Source of the DNA: Borborobacter arsenicus
GTDB lineage: Bacteria; Pseudomonadota; Alphaproteobacteria; Rhizobiales; Rhizobiaceae
NCBI RefSeq assembly: GCF_003934165.1
Contig: NZ_RKST01000001.1
Location: 616,924 to 680,923, forward strand
DNA length: 64,000 nt
Reading direction: 5' to 3'
Below are positions 10,241 through 21,037 of the stretch, one piece after another. How positions within the stretch are numbered: the first letter of the stretch is position 1; each line of letters opens with the position of its first letter. A model generated the notes under the pieces. That model saw only the letters and a list, made by a program, of their open reading frames with translations. It searched no databases and had not been told where the DNA came from. A program made the translations under genes and the position numbers.

Positions 10241-11269
10241 ATGACTCAGCTTCGATCGCGTAGACTTCTGGCCGGCCTCCTTGCCGGCGCAGTGCAGTTC
10301 GGCATCCTCGGCTTTGCCTTTGCCGACACCACCATCCTGAACGTGTCCTATGATCCGACCCGCGAGCTCTACAAGGAGTACAATGCGGCCTTCGCGGCCA
10401 AGTGGAAGGCCGATACCGGCGAGACCGTGACCATCCAGACCTCGCATGGCGGCTCGGGCAAGCAGGCGCGCGCGGTGATTGACGGGCTGGATGCCGATGT
10501 GGTGACGCTGGCGCTGGAAAGCGACATCAACGCCATCGCGGAAAAAACCAGGAAGATCGCGCCCGATTGGCGCAGCCGGCTGCCCAACAATTCCTCGCCC
10601 TATACTTCGACCATCGTCTTCCTGATCCGCAAGGGCAATCCCAAAGCCATCCATGACTGGGGCGACCTGACCCAGGAAGGGCTGCAGGTCATCACGCCCA
10701 ATCCGAAAACCTCGGGCGGCGCGCGCTGGAACTATCTGGCGGCCTGGGCCTGGGCAAACCATGAATATGGCGGCGACGAAGCCAAAATCAAACAATATAT
10801 CGGCGCGCTCTATTCCCATGTGCCGGTGCTCGACACCGGCGCGCGCGGCTCCACCGTGACCTTTGCCGAACGCGGCCTTGGCGACGTGCTGCTGGCCTGG
10901 GAAAACGAGGCCTATCTGGCGCTCGACGAATTCGGCGCCGATCAGTTCGACATTGTCATCCCGCCGCAATCGATCCTGGCCGAACCGCCGGTCGCCGTGG
11001 TCGACGGCAATGTCGATGCCAAGGGCACGCGCAAGGTGGCGCAAGCCTATCTGACCTATCTCTATTCCGAAGAAGGCCAGCGCATTGCCGCAAGGCATCA
11101 CTATCGGCCGTCCAAGCCCGATCTTGTGCCGGCCGAAGAGTTGCAGAAGCTGCCGGAACTCAAGCTGGTGACCATAGACGATCCGATCTTCGGCGGCTGG
11201 GCCAAGGCGCAACCCTATCATTTCGGTGACGGCGGTATTTTCGACCAGATCTACAAGCCGGCACAGTGA
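10241..11269 (+). CDS. cysP: Sulfate ABC transporter, periplasmic sulfate-binding protein
   Basis: Periplasmic sulfate/thiosulfate receptor of the Sbp/CysP family (342 residues, normal length). An AGGAGG site stands just before the ATG. A signal peptide occupies residues 1-28, ending AFA-D. The mature start [19 protein letters not shown] and the segment [22 protein letters not shown] are family hallmarks contributing to the anion pocket. It is the first gene of a same-strand cluster binding protein, CysT, CysW, CysA. Sbp and CysP cannot be told apart safely from the sequence alone, so the symbol is provisional. Confidence 0.92.
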   Translation: MTQLRSRRLLAGLLAGAVQFGILGFAFADTTILNVSYDPTRELYKEYNAAFAAKWKADTGETVTIQTSHGGSGKQARAVIDGLDADVVTLALESDINAIAEKTRKIAPDWRSRLPNNSSPYTSTIVFLIRKGNPKAIHDWGDLTQEGLQVITPNPKTSGGARWNYLAAWAWANHEYGGDEAKIKQYIGALYSHVPVLDTGARGSTVTFAERGLGDVLLAWENEAYLALDEFGADQFDIVIPPQSILAEPPVAVVDGNVDAKGTRKVAQAYLTYLYSEEGQRIAARHHYRPSKPDLVPAEELQKLPELKLVTIDDPIFGGWAKAQPYHFGDGGIFDQIYKPAQ

Positions 11270-11276
11270 GGGCCTG

Positions 11277-12128
11277 ATGAACACTGCACCCGCTGATGCA
11301 GGGTGGCGATTCAGGGTGCCGAGCGTCATTCCCGGTTTCGGGCTGACGCTCGGCTTCTCGCTTGCCTATCTGACGCTGATCATCCTCATTCCGCTCTCCG
11401 GGCTCGTCTGGCGCTCGGCAGCGCTCGGCTGGACCGATTTCTGGGCGATCGCCATGGATCGCCGCACGGTCAAGGCGCTGGAAATCAGCTTCGGCACGGC
11501 CATCATCGCCGCCGCCGTCAACGTCGTGTTCGGCACCATCGTCGCCTGGGTGCTGGTGCGCTACCGCTTTCCCGGCCGCCGCATCATCGACGCCATGGTG
11601 GATCTGCCCTTCGCGCTGCCGACGGCGGTGGCCGGCATCGCGCTGACCTCGCTCTATGCGCCGCGCGGCTGGATCGGCAGCCTGCTCGAGCCGCTCGGCA
11701 TCAAGGTCGCCTATTCGCCGCTCGGCATCGTTGTCGCCCTTATCTTCATCGGCCTGCCCTTCGTCGTGCGTACCGTGCAGCCGATCATCGAGGAGATCGA
11801 CAAGGAGGTGGAGGAAGCGGCGGCAACGCTTGGCGCAAGCCGGTTCCAGACCATCACCCGGGTGCTGTTTCCCGGCCTTGCGCCGGCCATCGTCACCGGC
11901 TTTGCGCTCGCTTTCGCGCGCGGCGTCGGTGAATATGGCTCGGTCATCTTCATTGCCGGAAACCTGCCCTATGTGTCTGAAATCGCGCCGCTTCTGATCG
12001 TAATCCGGCTCGAGGAATATGACTATGCGGCCGCCACCGCCATCGCCACGATCATGCTGGCGCTGTCATTCGTGATGCTTCTGGTGATCAATCTCATCCA
12101 GGCATGGAGCCGCAAGCGCTATGGCTGA
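11277..12128 (+). CDS. cysT: Sulfate ABC transporter permease CysT
   Basis: Inner-membrane permease (283 residues) of the sulfate importer. The ATG at 11277 lies 7 bp after the cysP stop; a longer in-frame start at 11226 would overlap cysP and is less likely. Several hydrophobic helices are visible, and the cytoplasmic coupling loop [30 protein letters not shown] is the EAA motif that docks onto the ATPase. The 3' end overlaps cysW by 8 bp, which indicates translational coupling. CysT pairs with CysW to make the heterodimeric channel. Confidence 0.93.
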   Translation: MNTAPADAGWRFRVPSVIPGFGLTLGFSLAYLTLIILIPLSGLVWRSAALGWTDFWAIAMDRRTVKALEISFGTAIIAAAVNVVFGTIVAWVLVRYRFPGRRIIDAMVDLPFALPTAVAGIALTSLYAPRGWIGSLLEPLGIKVAYSPLGIVVALIFIGLPFVVRTVQPIIEEIDKEVEEAAATLGASRFQTITRVLFPGLAPAIVTGFALAFARGVGEYGSVIFIAGNLPYVSEIAPLLIVIRLEEYDYAAATAIATIMLALSFVMLLVINLIQAWSRKRYG

Positions 12129-13005
12129 TTTCGTCTCGACCGCATCTCTCCATGCCGAGAAGAACAGGGCGACCGCGACCACGGAAAGCCGCGCCACCAG
12201 ATGGGTGCTGCTGGCGCTTGCCTTCGGCTTCATCGCGCTGTTCCTGCTCCTGCCGCTGATCCTGGTTTTTGCCGAGGCTCTCAAGCGCGGCGTCGGCCCC
12301 TATCTGGAGGCGCTGGGCGACAGCGACACGCTTTCGGCCATTCGCCTCACCTTGCTGGTGGCGGCAATCTCGGTGCCGCTCAACCTGATCTTCGGCATTG
12401 CCGCCGCCTGGGCGATCGCCAAATTCGAATTCAAGGGCAAGGCCTTCCTGATCACGCTGATCGACCTGCCCTTCTCGGTCTCGCCGGTGATTTCGGGCCT
12501 GGTCTATGTGCTGCTTTTCGGCTCAAGCAGCCTGCTCGGCCCCTGGCTGAAAAGCTATGGCATCGAGATCCTATTTGCCGTGCCGGGCATCGTGCTTGCC
12601 ACCGTGTTCGTCACCTTCCCCTTCGTGGCCCGCGAACTCATCCCGCTGATGCAGGAACAGGGCACCGGTGACGAGGAAGCGGCGCTTTCGCTGGGCGCCA
12701 ATGGCTGGCAGGCCTTCTGGTATGTCACCCTACCCAACATAAAGTGGGGCCTGCTCTATGGCGTGCTGTTGTGCAACGCGCGCGCCATGGGCGAATTCGG
12801 TGCCGTGTCGGTGGTGTCGGGCCATATTCGCGGCCTGACCAACACCATGCCGCTGCATGTTGAAATCCTTTACAATGAATACAACGCCGTCGCCGCCTTT
12901 GCCGTGGCCTCGCTGCTGGCCGGCCTGGCGCTGGTGACGCTGGTTTTGAAGACCATACTGGAAATTCACTACGGCCACGCGATCGCCGGCAGTCGCGGGC
13001 ACTAG
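12121..13005 (+). CDS. cysW: Sulfate ABC transporter permease CysW
   Basis: Second permease of the sulfate importer (294 residues). It starts within the end of cysT. The hydrophobic core begins near residue 29, and the EAA coupling loop [22 protein letters not shown] is present. The N-terminal tail of about 25 polar residues is cytoplasmic. The gene ends just before a rhizobial palindromic repeat that separates it from cysA, so cysA may be expressed at a different level from the three upstream genes. Confidence 0.93.
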   Translation: MADFVSTASLHAEKNRATATTESRATRWVLLALAFGFIALFLLLPLILVFAEALKRGVGPYLEALGDSDTLSAIRLTLLVAAISVPLNLIFGIAAAWAIAKFEFKGKAFLITLIDLPFSVSPVISGLVYVLLFGSSSLLGPWLKSYGIEILFAVPGIVLATVFVTFPFVARELIPLMQEQGTGDEEAALSLGANGWQAFWYVTLPNIKWGLLYGVLLCNARAMGEFGAVSVVSGHIRGLTNTMPLHVEILYNEYNAVAAFAVASLLAGLALVTLVLKTILEIHYGHAIAGSRGH

Positions 13006-13006
13006 A

Positions 13007-13053
13007 AGCATGATCCCGAAAAGTGGGAACCGGTTTTCGGAAAAGATCATGCT
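13007..13053. repeat. RIME-like palindromic repeat, copy 1
   Basis: A 47-bp imperfect palindrome of the form AGCATGATC-CCGAAAAGTGG-n-CCGGTTTTCGG-GATCATGCT lies between cysW and cysA. Three relatives occur at 15055, 19553 and 27005. Similar intergenic mosaic elements are common in rhizobia; the RIME label is from memory and should be checked. Confidence 0.75.
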
Positions 13054-13111
13054 CAACAAATAAGTTGAATGCCGAGCGTTCACATCGACGCTCAAACTCT
13101 GAGGTATTTGA

Positions 13112-14155
13112 ATGGACGTTCGCGTTGCCAATGTGCGCAAGGAGTTCGACCGGTTTCCGGCGCTGCACGATGTCTCGCTCGACATCAGGTCGGGGGAACT
13201 GATCGCGCTTCTGGGACCTTCCGGTTCCGGCAAGACCACACTTTTGCGGCTGATCGCCGGGCTGGAGACGCCGACGCGCGGCGCGATCTATTTCGGCGAC
13301 GAAGACGCCTCGCACCGCACCATCCAGGAGCGCAATGTCGGCTTCGTGTTCCAGCATTATGCGCTGTTCCGCCATATGACGGTTGCCGACAATATCGGCT
13401 TCGGCCTCAAGGTGCGGCCGGGTGCGACAAGGCCGCCGAAGGTAGAAATCCGTAAGCGGGCGCGCGAATTGCTCGACCTTGTCCAGCTTTCCGGCCTGGA
13501 GGACCGCTATCCGGCGCAGCTTTCGGGCGGCCAGCGCCAGCGGGTCGCGCTTGCGCGTGCGATGGCCATCGAGCCCAAGGTGCTGCTGCTGGACGAGCCT
13601 TTCGGGGCGCTCGATGCGCAGGTACGGCGCGAATTGCGGCGCTGGCTGCGTGATATCCACGACGCCACCGGCCACACCACCGTCTTCGTTACCCATGACC
13701 AGGAAGAAGCGCTGGAACTCGCCGACCGCGTCGTCGTCATGAGCCAGGGGCGCATCGAACAGGTGGGCACCGCCGACGAGGTCTATGACACCCCTAATTC
13801 GCCCTTCGTCTACGGCTTCATCGGTGATTCAAGCTCGGTTCCCGTCAAGATCGAGGCAGGCCAGGTGTGGATCGACGAGCGCCCTATCGGCCTGTCGGTG
13901 CCCGCCGCATCCAATGGCGACGCCACGCTCTATTTCCGGCCGCACGACGTCGAGCTGCTCGACGGCTGCAGCGGCTGCATTGCCGGCACGGTCGTTGCCA
14001 GCCGGCGCGTTGCCGGCACAAGGCGTGTCGAACTGGAATTCGGCGGCCACCAGCAGCGGGTCGAGATCGAGCTTCCGGTCGAGCATCCGGCCGCGCAAAA
14101 AAGCCGCGTTGCGTTCAGGCCGCGGCGCTGGAAGATCTTTCCGCAAGAGGCATAG
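13112..14155 (+). CDS. cysA: Sulfate ABC transporter ATP-binding protein CysA
   Basis: Cytoplasmic ATPase (347 residues) that powers the sulfate importer. It has Walker A (GPSGSGKTT), the Q-loop region, the ABC signature LSGGQRQR, Walker B (VLLLDEPFGALD) and a switch histidine in TVFVTHDQEEA. Residues about 235-345 form the C-terminal regulatory TOBE-like domain seen in CysA. The gene is separated from cysW by 106 bp that contain a palindromic repeat, but it remains in the same direction and belongs functionally with cysP-cysT-cysW. Confidence 0.94.
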   Translation: MDVRVANVRKEFDRFPALHDVSLDIRSGELIALLGPSGSGKTTLLRLIAGLETPTRGAIYFGDEDASHRTIQERNVGFVFQHYALFRHMTVADNIGFGLKVRPGATRPPKVEIRKRARELLDLVQLSGLEDRYPAQLSGGQRQRVALARAMAIEPKVLLLDEPFGALDAQVRRELRRWLRDIHDATGHTTVFVTHDQEEALELADRVVVMSQGRIEQVGTADEVYDTPNSPFVYGFIGDSSSVPVKIEAGQVWIDERPIGLSVPAASNGDATLYFRPHDVELLDGCSGCIAGTVVASRRVAGTRRVELEFGGHQQRVEIELPVEHPAAQKSRVAFRPRRWKIFPQEA

Positions 14156-14335
14156 AGGGAAACGACAGGCTCAAGAGGTCATCATTTGCCCACAAAGGAG
14201 CGTCAGACGCGATTGCAGCACGACTAGTCTGGTTTTGATCGGAAACCTGTTCTAAGCTCTTGTTTTGATGCATGATCCGATCGGACAAGACTCGAAGGAT
14301 CGTGCCTCGCCGATTTCTGAAGAACTGTCTCTTGC

Positions 14336-14785
14336 ATGCTCACCAAAAAAGGCAAATACGGCCTCAAGGCCCTGGTGCATCTTTCCGGGATGCCTGTTGG
14401 AGAGCTGGCTTTCGTCAACGACATCGCGGTTGCCAATAACATCCCCAAGAAGTTCCTCGACGCCATCCTCGGCGAGCTGCGCAACGCCGGCTTTGTCCAG
14501 AGCCGCAAGGGCAAGGATGGCGGCTACCGGCTCGCTCGCCCCGCCTCGGAGATCAAGATCGGCCATGTGATCCGTGTGCTGGACGGCCCGCTGGCGCCGA
14601 TCGCCTGCGCCAGCCTGAGCCAGTATGAGCGCTGCGAAGATTGCGACGAGGCCACGTGCCAGGTGCGGCACATGATGCTGGAGGTTCGCCAAGCCATTGC
14701 CGAGGTGCTGGATCATCGCAGCCTCGCCGCGATGCGCGACGCCGACAATGACGAGATCCTGCAGGACGTCAAATTTCGATTTTAG
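14336..14785 (+). CDS. Rrf2-family transcriptional regulator
   Basis: A 149-residue winged-helix regulator. Its N-terminal half (MLTKKGKYGLKALVHLS, then IPKKFLDAILGELRNAGFVQSRKG-DGGYRLAR) is a textbook Rrf2 DNA-binding domain. Four cysteines, Cys91, Cys100, Cys103 and Cys108, form a C-x8-C-x2-C-x4-C cluster that could bind a metal or Fe-S cluster; the spacing differs from the three-cysteine pattern of IscR. It lies 180 bp after cysA on the same strand. Rrf2 proteins such as CymR control sulfur assimilation in other bacteria, so control of the adjacent sulfate importer is a reasonable inference, but iron or nitric-oxide sensing is also possible. Confidence 0.88.
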   Translation: MLTKKGKYGLKALVHLSGMPVGELAFVNDIAVANNIPKKFLDAILGELRNAGFVQSRKGKDGGYRLARPASEIKIGHVIRVLDGPLAPIACASLSQYERCEDCDEATCQVRHMMLEVRQAIAEVLDHRSLAAMRDADNDEILQDVKFRF

Positions 14786-14821
14786 AGTAGGAATGGGGTG
14801 TCGGACCGTATATCGGTCTGT

Positions 14822-14971
14822 TCAGCCGATCAGCCCGCAGACCATTGCTGCCGTGAATCCGAATGCAATGGCAAAGAACAGCCAGGCTAGAGCAGCCCTT
14901 AGCGCCGGGCTTCGCGCCGCGGCATGGACGGTGGATAGGCGCAGCGCAAGGCGCTGGTCTGCTCGGGTCAT
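14822..14971 (-). CDS. Small single-pass membrane protein
   Basis: A 49-residue protein with a basic N-terminal half and one C-terminal membrane segment (ALAWLFFAIAFGFTAAMVCGLIG). I chose the ATG at 14971 because GGAGAG stands 7 bp upstream; a GTG start at 15052 would give 76 residues with a weaker site. The family is not recognised. It converges with the rrf2 gene, whose stop is 37 bp away. Confidence 0.5.
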   Translation of the reverse strand: MTRADQRLALRLSTVHAAARSPALRAALAWLFFAIAFGFTAAMVCGLIG

Positions 14972-15054
14972 GGGCGATCTCTCCAAAACCGGTGCAGGCA
15001 GCCGCGCGTCGGAAACGAGCGCGCCAAGACTGCCGGCATCGGGAACCGACACCT

Positions 15055-15102
15055 AGACCATGATGCCGAAAAGTGTGCGGTTTTCGGACGACATCATGGT
15101 CT
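15055..15102. repeat. RIME-like palindromic repeat, copy 2
   Basis: A 48-bp relative of the repeat at 13007, with AGACCATGATGCCGAAAAG on the left and CATCATGGTCT on the right. It lies upstream of the small membrane-protein gene. Confidence 0.7.
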
Positions 15103-15210
15103 ATCTAATTGACTTTGCGCATGTATGCGACGCCAAGTGAGTCCACTTTGCTGCAACATGCTTGAGCGCCACTCGAAATCGGTTTCGATTCCGTTGACGC
15201 CATTCGGTTA

Positions 15211-15229
15211 GTCTATAAATTTTATAGAC
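15211..15229. promoter_or_regulatory. AT-rich inverted repeat, possible operator
   Basis: GTCTATAAATTTTATAGAC is an inverted repeat with 8-bp arms around ATT in an otherwise GC-rich region. It lies about 240 bp upstream of the small membrane-protein gene and downstream of the gene ending at 15326. A regulator site is possible; the cognate protein is unknown. Confidence 0.35.
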
Positions 15230-15325
15230 ATTGTCGATTGCAAATTTCTCAGATCACCCGGAAATCTGTTCCTACAACGCGGTATTTTCAGGAATAATCT
15301 TCTGGAGAGTGCCTGAAATCAGGCT

Positions 15326-15643
15326 TCAGGCCTTGAGGCGATCGACGCAAAGCGCACGCAACAACAACGCCGCATGGGCATAAGTCACCTGGTCCTCATC
15401 GATCTCGGCCACCGGCCCTACCACGTCGCGAACCGCCTCGAGCGCACGGATGGGCAGGATATCGGTGCAGGTCCGCATACGGCCGAACACCGCGCTTATC
15501 GCTACGCTGGCACCGTCGAAATCGACGAGGGGCTCGGGCGAACCGACGATCCATTCCTCATAGGCGTCGAGAGCATCGTCAAAGGCCTGATGCAGAATGA
15601 AGGGCGCATGGCCCTCATGGAGCGGGGGCAGCAAAACCGGCAT
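15326..15643 (-). CDS. Conserved hypothetical protein (105 residues)
   Basis: A small soluble acidic protein with no signal peptide or membrane segment. AGAGAGGATAAT before the ATG is a good ribosome site, and codon use is ordinary, so it is probably a real gene. A 7-bp stem (GCCTGAA at 15311, TTCAGGC at 15325) overlaps its stop codon. It is transcribed away from the bkd operon. I do not recognise a domain and cannot give a function. Confidence 0.6.
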   Translation of the reverse strand: MPVLLPPLHEGHAPFILHQAFDDALDAYEEWIVGSPEPLVDFDGASVAISAVFGRMRTCTDILPIRALEAVRDVVGPVAEIDEDQVTYAHAALLLRALCVDRLKA

Positions 15644-17197
<1,554 letters not shown>

Positions 17198-17199
17198 AA

Positions 17200-18213
17200 A
17201 TGGCCCGCATGACCCTGATCGAGGCGATCCGCGACGCCATGGACGTGTCCATGGGCCGGGACCAGAGCGTCGTCGTCTTCGGCGAGGATGTCGGCTATTT
17301 CGGGGGCGTGTTCCGCTGCACGCAAGGGCTGCAGCAGAAATATGGCAAGACCCGCTGTTTCGACACGCCGATCAGCGAATCCGGCATTGTGGGTGCCGCT
17401 ATCGGCATGGCCGCCTATGGCTTGCGCCCCTGCGTTGAGGTGCAATTCGCCGACTATGTCTATCCGGCCTATGACCAGATCGTCTCGGAGGCTGCCCGCA
17501 TCCGCTACCGCTCGGCCGGCGAATTCACCTGCCCGATCGTGATCCGCATGCCGACCGGCGGCGGCATTTTCGGCGGCCAGACGCACAGTCAGAGCCCGGA
17601 AGCGCTGTTCACCCATGTTTCCGGCCTCAAGGTAGTGGTTCCCTCCAATCCGCACGATGCCAAGGGGCTGCTGATCGCCTCCATCGAGGACCCCGATCCG
17701 GTGATCTTTTTGGAGCCGAAGCGGCTCTATAATGGGCCTTTCGACGGCCACCACGACCGGCCGGTGACGCCTTGGTCGAAGCATGTACTGGGCGAGGTGC
17801 CGGAAGGCCATTTCACCGTGCCGCTCGGCAAGGCCTCGATCCGCCGCGAGGGTTCTAACCTCACGGTTCTTGCCTATGGCACCATGGTCTATGTCGCCGA
17901 GGCGGCGGTGGCCGAAACCGGCATCAATGCCGAGATCATCGACCTGCGCACCCTGTTGCCGCTCGACCTCGACGCCATCGTCTCTTCGGTGACCAAGACC
18001 GGCCGCTGCGTGATCGTGCATGAGGCGACGCTGACCTCGGGCTTCGGCGCGGAACTGGCGGCGCTGGTGCAGCAGCACTGCTTCTACCATCTGGAAGCGC
18101 CGATCGTTCGCGTCACCGGCTGGGACACGCCCTACCCGCATGCGCAGGAATGGGACTATTTTCCAGGGCCAGCCCGCGTCGGCCAGGCCCTGATCGAAAC
18201 CATGGAGGCATGA
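17200..18213 (+). CDS. bkdA2: Branched-chain 2-oxoacid dehydrogenase E1 component, beta subunit
   Basis: Partner of the alpha subunit (337 residues); together they make the E1 heterotetramer. I use the ATG at 17200, 3 bp past the upstream stop; a GTG at 17194 would add two residues. The N-terminal MARMTLIEAIRDAMDVSM and the segment GEDVGYFGGVFRCTQGLQ are characteristic of transketolase-like beta subunits. The C-terminal transketolase domain (ITDLRTLLPLDLDAIV-like, then VHEATLTSGFGAELAALV) is complete. Its stop codon overlaps an ATG of the next gene. Confidence 0.94.
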   Translation: MARMTLIEAIRDAMDVSMGRDQSVVVFGEDVGYFGGVFRCTQGLQQKYGKTRCFDTPISESGIVGAAIGMAAYGLRPCVEVQFADYVYPAYDQIVSEAARIRYRSAGEFTCPIVIRMPTGGGIFGGQTHSQSPEALFTHVSGLKVVVPSNPHDAKGLLIASIEDPDPVIFLEPKRLYNGPFDGHHDRPVTPWSKHVLGEVPEGHFTVPLGKASIRREGSNLTVLAYGTMVYVAEAAVAETGINAEIIDLRTLLPLDLDAIVSSVTKTGRCVIVHEATLTSGFGAELAALVQQHCFYHLEAPIVRVTGWDTPYPHAQEWDYFPGPARVGQALIETMEA

Positions 18214-18215
18214 AG

Positions 18216-19553
18216 ATGGGCGAGCACGTCATCAAGCTTCCCGATGTCGGCGAGGGTGTCGCCGAAGCCGAACTGGTCGAATGGCACGTCAAGATCGGCG
18301 ACCTGGTGCGCGAGGATGCGCTGCTTGCCGCCGTCATGACCGACAAGGCCACTGTCGAGATCCCCTCCCCGGTTGATGGCGAGATCATCTGGCTGGGCGC
18401 TGAGATCGGCGACGTGGTCGCCGTCGGGTCTCCGATCATAAGGATCAGAACCGGCGGCGAGGCCGATGCACAACCGGAACCGCAGCTGGACACGGCACGT
18501 ACCCCCACCCCTAGCCCCTCCTCACAAGGGGGAGGGAAACCGATTTCGATATCGGCTGAAACCGTTCCGGTTAAAACCGAGCCTCAAGTGACGAGCGCGC
18601 CACCGTCCCCCTCCCCCTTGTGGGGAGGGGTCAGGGGTGGGGGTAAAACCACGCTTTCCGGCGCCCCGCGTGCCGAGGGCGAAAAGCCGATCGCCTCACC
18701 CGCCGTGCGGCTGCGTGCCCGCGATGCCGGCGTCGATCTGCGCCAGGTCCCGGGCAGCGGCCCCGCTGGGCGCATCACCCATGACGATCTCGACACTTTC
18801 CTGGCACGCGGGCCGCAGCAGGCGCGCGCCGCAACCGAACTTGCCCGCAATATCACGGTCGAGGAAATCAAGATCGTCGGCCTGCGCCGCAGAATCGCCG
18901 AAAAGATGGCGCTCGCCAAGTCGCGCATCCCGCACATCACCTATGTCGAGGAGATCGACGTCACCGCGCTGGAAGAACTGCGCGCCGCCCTTAACAAGTC
19001 AAAGCGGCCGGAACAGGCCAAGCTGACGCTGCTTCCCTTCCTGATGCGGGCGATGGTGAAGGCCATTCACGACCAGCCTAATGTCAATGCGCTGTTCGAC
19101 GACGAAGCCGGCATCATCCACCAATATGGCGGCGTCCATGTCGGCATTGCCGCGCAGACACCGGGCGGGCTGATGGTGCCGGTGGTGCGCCATGCCGAAG
19201 CCCGTGACCTGTGGGATTGCGCCGCCGAGGTCAATCGTCTTGCCGAAGCAGCAAAGGCAGGCACCGCCAGCCGCGAGGAGCTTTCCGGCTCGACCATCAC
19301 CATCACTTCGCTCGGTGCCATGGGCGGGGTGGTGACCACGCCGGTCATCAACCATCCGGAGGTGGCGATCGTCGGCGTCAACAAGATCATGATGCGCCCG
19401 GTCTGGGACGGCAGCCAGTTCATCCCGCGCAAGATGATGAACCTGTCTTCAAGCTTCGATCATCGCGTGGTCGATGGCTGGGATGCCGCCGTCTTCATCC
19501 AGCGCATCAAGACACTGCTCGAAACGCCTGCGATGATTTTCGTCGAGGGGTAG
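18216..19553 (+). CDS. bkdB: Branched-chain 2-oxoacid dehydrogenase E2, lipoyl acyltransferase, with repeat-encoded linker
   Basis: The core acyltransferase of the Bkd complex (445 residues). I chose the ATG at 18216, 7 bp after GGAGG, over the overlapping ATG at 18210. Residues 1-85 form the lipoyl domain with modified lysine K44 in MTDKATVEIPSP. An E3-binding domain (AVRLRARDAGVDLRQVPGSGPAGRI) is followed by the catalytic domain ending in DHRVVDGWDAA, whose His and Asp form the active site. The linker at about residues 96-143 is encoded by a complete palindromic repeat, giving TPTPSPSSQGGG and PSPSPLWGGVRGGG in the protein. The reading frame stays open through it. A Pro/Gly/Ser-rich linker is tolerable at this place. 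Confidence 0.93.
   Translation: MGEHVIKLPDVGEGVAEAELVEWHVKIGDLVREDALLAAVMTDKATVEIPSPVDGEIIWLGAEIGDVVAVGSPIIRIRTGGEADAQPEPQLDTARTPTPSPSSQGGGKPISISAETVPVKTEPQVTSAPPSPSPLWGGVRGGGKTTLSGAPRAEGEKPIASPAVRLRARDAGVDLRQVPGSGPAGRITHDDLDTFLARGPQQARAATELARNITVEEIKIVGLRRRIAEKMALAKSRIPHITYVEEIDVTALEELRAALNKSKRPEQAKLTLLPFLMRAMVKAIHDQPNVNALFDDEAGIIHQYGGVHVGIAAQTPGGLMVPVVRHAEARDLWDCAAEVNRLAEAAKAGTASREELSGSTITITSLGAMGGVVTTPVINHPEVAIVGVNKIMMRPVWDGSQFIPRKMMNLSSSFDHRVVDGWDAAVFIQRIKTLLETPAMIFVEG
18501..18644. repeat. Palindromic element inserted in frame within bkdB
   Basis: Arms 18501-18537 and 18607-18644 match those of the intergenic element at 7693-7830, but the 69-bp centre differs. The whole element is 144 bp (48 codons) and adds a peptide to the inter-domain linker of E2 without breaking the frame. 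Confidence 0.85.
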
Positions 19554-19601
19554 ACCATGATCCCAGAAAGTGGATTCCGGTTTTTGGCAAAGATCATGGT
19601 C
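19553..19601. repeat. RIME-like palindromic repeat, copy 3
   Basis: Between GACCATGATC and GATCATGGTC lies a 49-bp palindrome related to the copy at 13007. It begins at the last base of the bkdB stop codon and fills most of the gap to the E3 gene, so it may modulate expression between E2 and E3. Confidence 0.75.
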
Positions 19602-19621
19602 CAACAAAAAGATAAGCGCGC

Positions 19622-21019
19622 ATGAAAGACATCTCCTGCAAATTGCTGGTGCTCGGCGCCGGGCCCGGCGGCTATGTCTGCGCCATCCGCGCCGGCCAGC
19701 TCGGCATCGACACGGTGATCGTGGAGGCCGGCAAGCCGGGCGGCACCTGCCTCAATGTCGGCTGCATCCCTTCGAAGGCGCTGATCCACGCCGCCGAGGA
19801 ATTCGACAAGGCCATGCATATGGCCGGCGGCAAGAGCCCGCTCGGCATTTCGGTGGAGGCGCCGAAGCTCGACCTTGCCAAGACCATTTCCTGGAAGGAC
19901 GGTATCGTCGGCCGCCTCAATATCGGGGTTGCGGGCCTGCTGAAAAAGGCGGGCGTCAAGATCGTCCAGGGCCGCGGCCGCTTCCGCGACGGCCGCACGC
20001 TCGAGGTCGAGACCGAGACCGGCATGCAGGTCATCCGCTCCGACACGATGGTGATCGCCACCGGCTCGGCCCCGGTCGAACTGCCCGCCCTGCCCTTCGG
20101 CGGGCCGGTGATTTCCTCCACCGAAGCGTTGGCGCTGACGAAACTGCCCGAAAAGCTGGTGGTGGTCGGCGGCGGCTATATCGGGCTGGAACTGGGTACT
20201 GCCTTCGCCAAGCTCGGCTCCAAGGTTACCGTGGTCGAGGCCGAGCCGCGCGTCCTGCCGCAATATGATGCCGAACTCACCCGGCCGGTCGTCAAGCGCC
20301 TCGGCGAACTCGGCATCACCGTGCTGACCGGTGCCAAGGCCAAGCGCCTGTCCTCGAAGGGCGACGCCCTGCTTGTCGAGACCAAGGACGGCGCGGAAAA
20401 GAAGCTGCCGGCCGACAAGGTGCTGGTGACGGTCGGGCGCAAGCCGGTGATGGAGGGCTGGGGGCTGGAGGAACTCGACCTCGACCGCGCCGGCAAATTC
20501 CTGCGCATCGACGAGCAGTGCCGCACCTCCATGCGCGGTATCTATGCCATCGGCGACGTGACCGGCGAGCCGATGCTGGCGCACCGCGCCATAGCGCAGG
20601 GCGAGATGGTGGCCGAGATCGTTGGCGGCCATAAGCGCTCGTGGGACAAGCGCTGCATTCCCGCCATCTGCTTCACCGATCCCGAAATCGTCACTGCCGG
20701 CCTGTCGCCGGAGGAAGCCAGGAAGGCCGGACGCGAGGTCAAGATCGGTCAGTTCCCCTTCTCGGCCAATGGCCGCGCCATGACGAAAATGGGCGAAGAC
20801 GGCTTCGTGCGCGTGGTGGCGCGGGCCGACAACCAGCTGGTGCTCGGCATCCAGGCCGTCGGCCAGGGCGTGTCGGAACTGTCGGCGGCTTTCGGGCTTG
20901 CGATCGAAATGGGCGCTACGCTGGAGGACATTGCCGGCACCATCCACTCGCATCCAACCCAGGGCGAGGGTTTCCAGGAAGCGGCCCTCAAGGCGCTCGG
21001 CCACGCGCTGCATATCTGA
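19622..21019 (+). CDS. lpdV: Dihydrolipoyl dehydrogenase (E3 of the Bkd complex)
   Basis: FAD-dependent enzyme (465 residues) that re-oxidises the lipoyl arms of E2 and reduces NAD+. It has an N-terminal FAD-binding GAGPGG motif, the redox-active disulfide in GGTCLNVGCIPSK, a second NAD-binding VGGGYIGLELG, and the catalytic His-Glu pair in HSHPTQGEGFQEAA near the C terminus. All needed residues are present. It ends the bkd operon and is separated from E2 by a palindromic repeat. The symbol lpdV rests on operon context; other lpd paralogues surely exist elsewhere in the genome. Confidence 0.94.
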   Translation: MKDISCKLLVLGAGPGGYVCAIRAGQLGIDTVIVEAGKPGGTCLNVGCIPSKALIHAAEEFDKAMHMAGGKSPLGISVEAPKLDLAKTISWKDGIVGRLNIGVAGLLKKAGVKIVQGRGRFRDGRTLEVETETGMQVIRSDTMVIATGSAPVELPALPFGGPVISSTEALALTKLPEKLVVVGGGYIGLELGTAFAKLGSKVTVVEAEPRVLPQYDAELTRPVVKRLGELGITVLTGAKAKRLSSKGDALLVETKDGAEKKLPADKVLVTVGRKPVMEGWGLEELDLDRAGKFLRIDEQCRTSMRGIYAIGDVTGEPMLAHRAIAQGEMVAEIVGGHKRSWDKRCIPAICFTDPEIVTAGLSPEEARKAGREVKIGQFPFSANGRAMTKMGEDGFVRVVARADNQLVLGIQAVGQGVSELSAAFGLAIEMGATLEDIAGTIHSHPTQGEGFQEAALKALGHALHI

Positions 21020-21037
21020 TCGGAACGCTTGCGCCGA

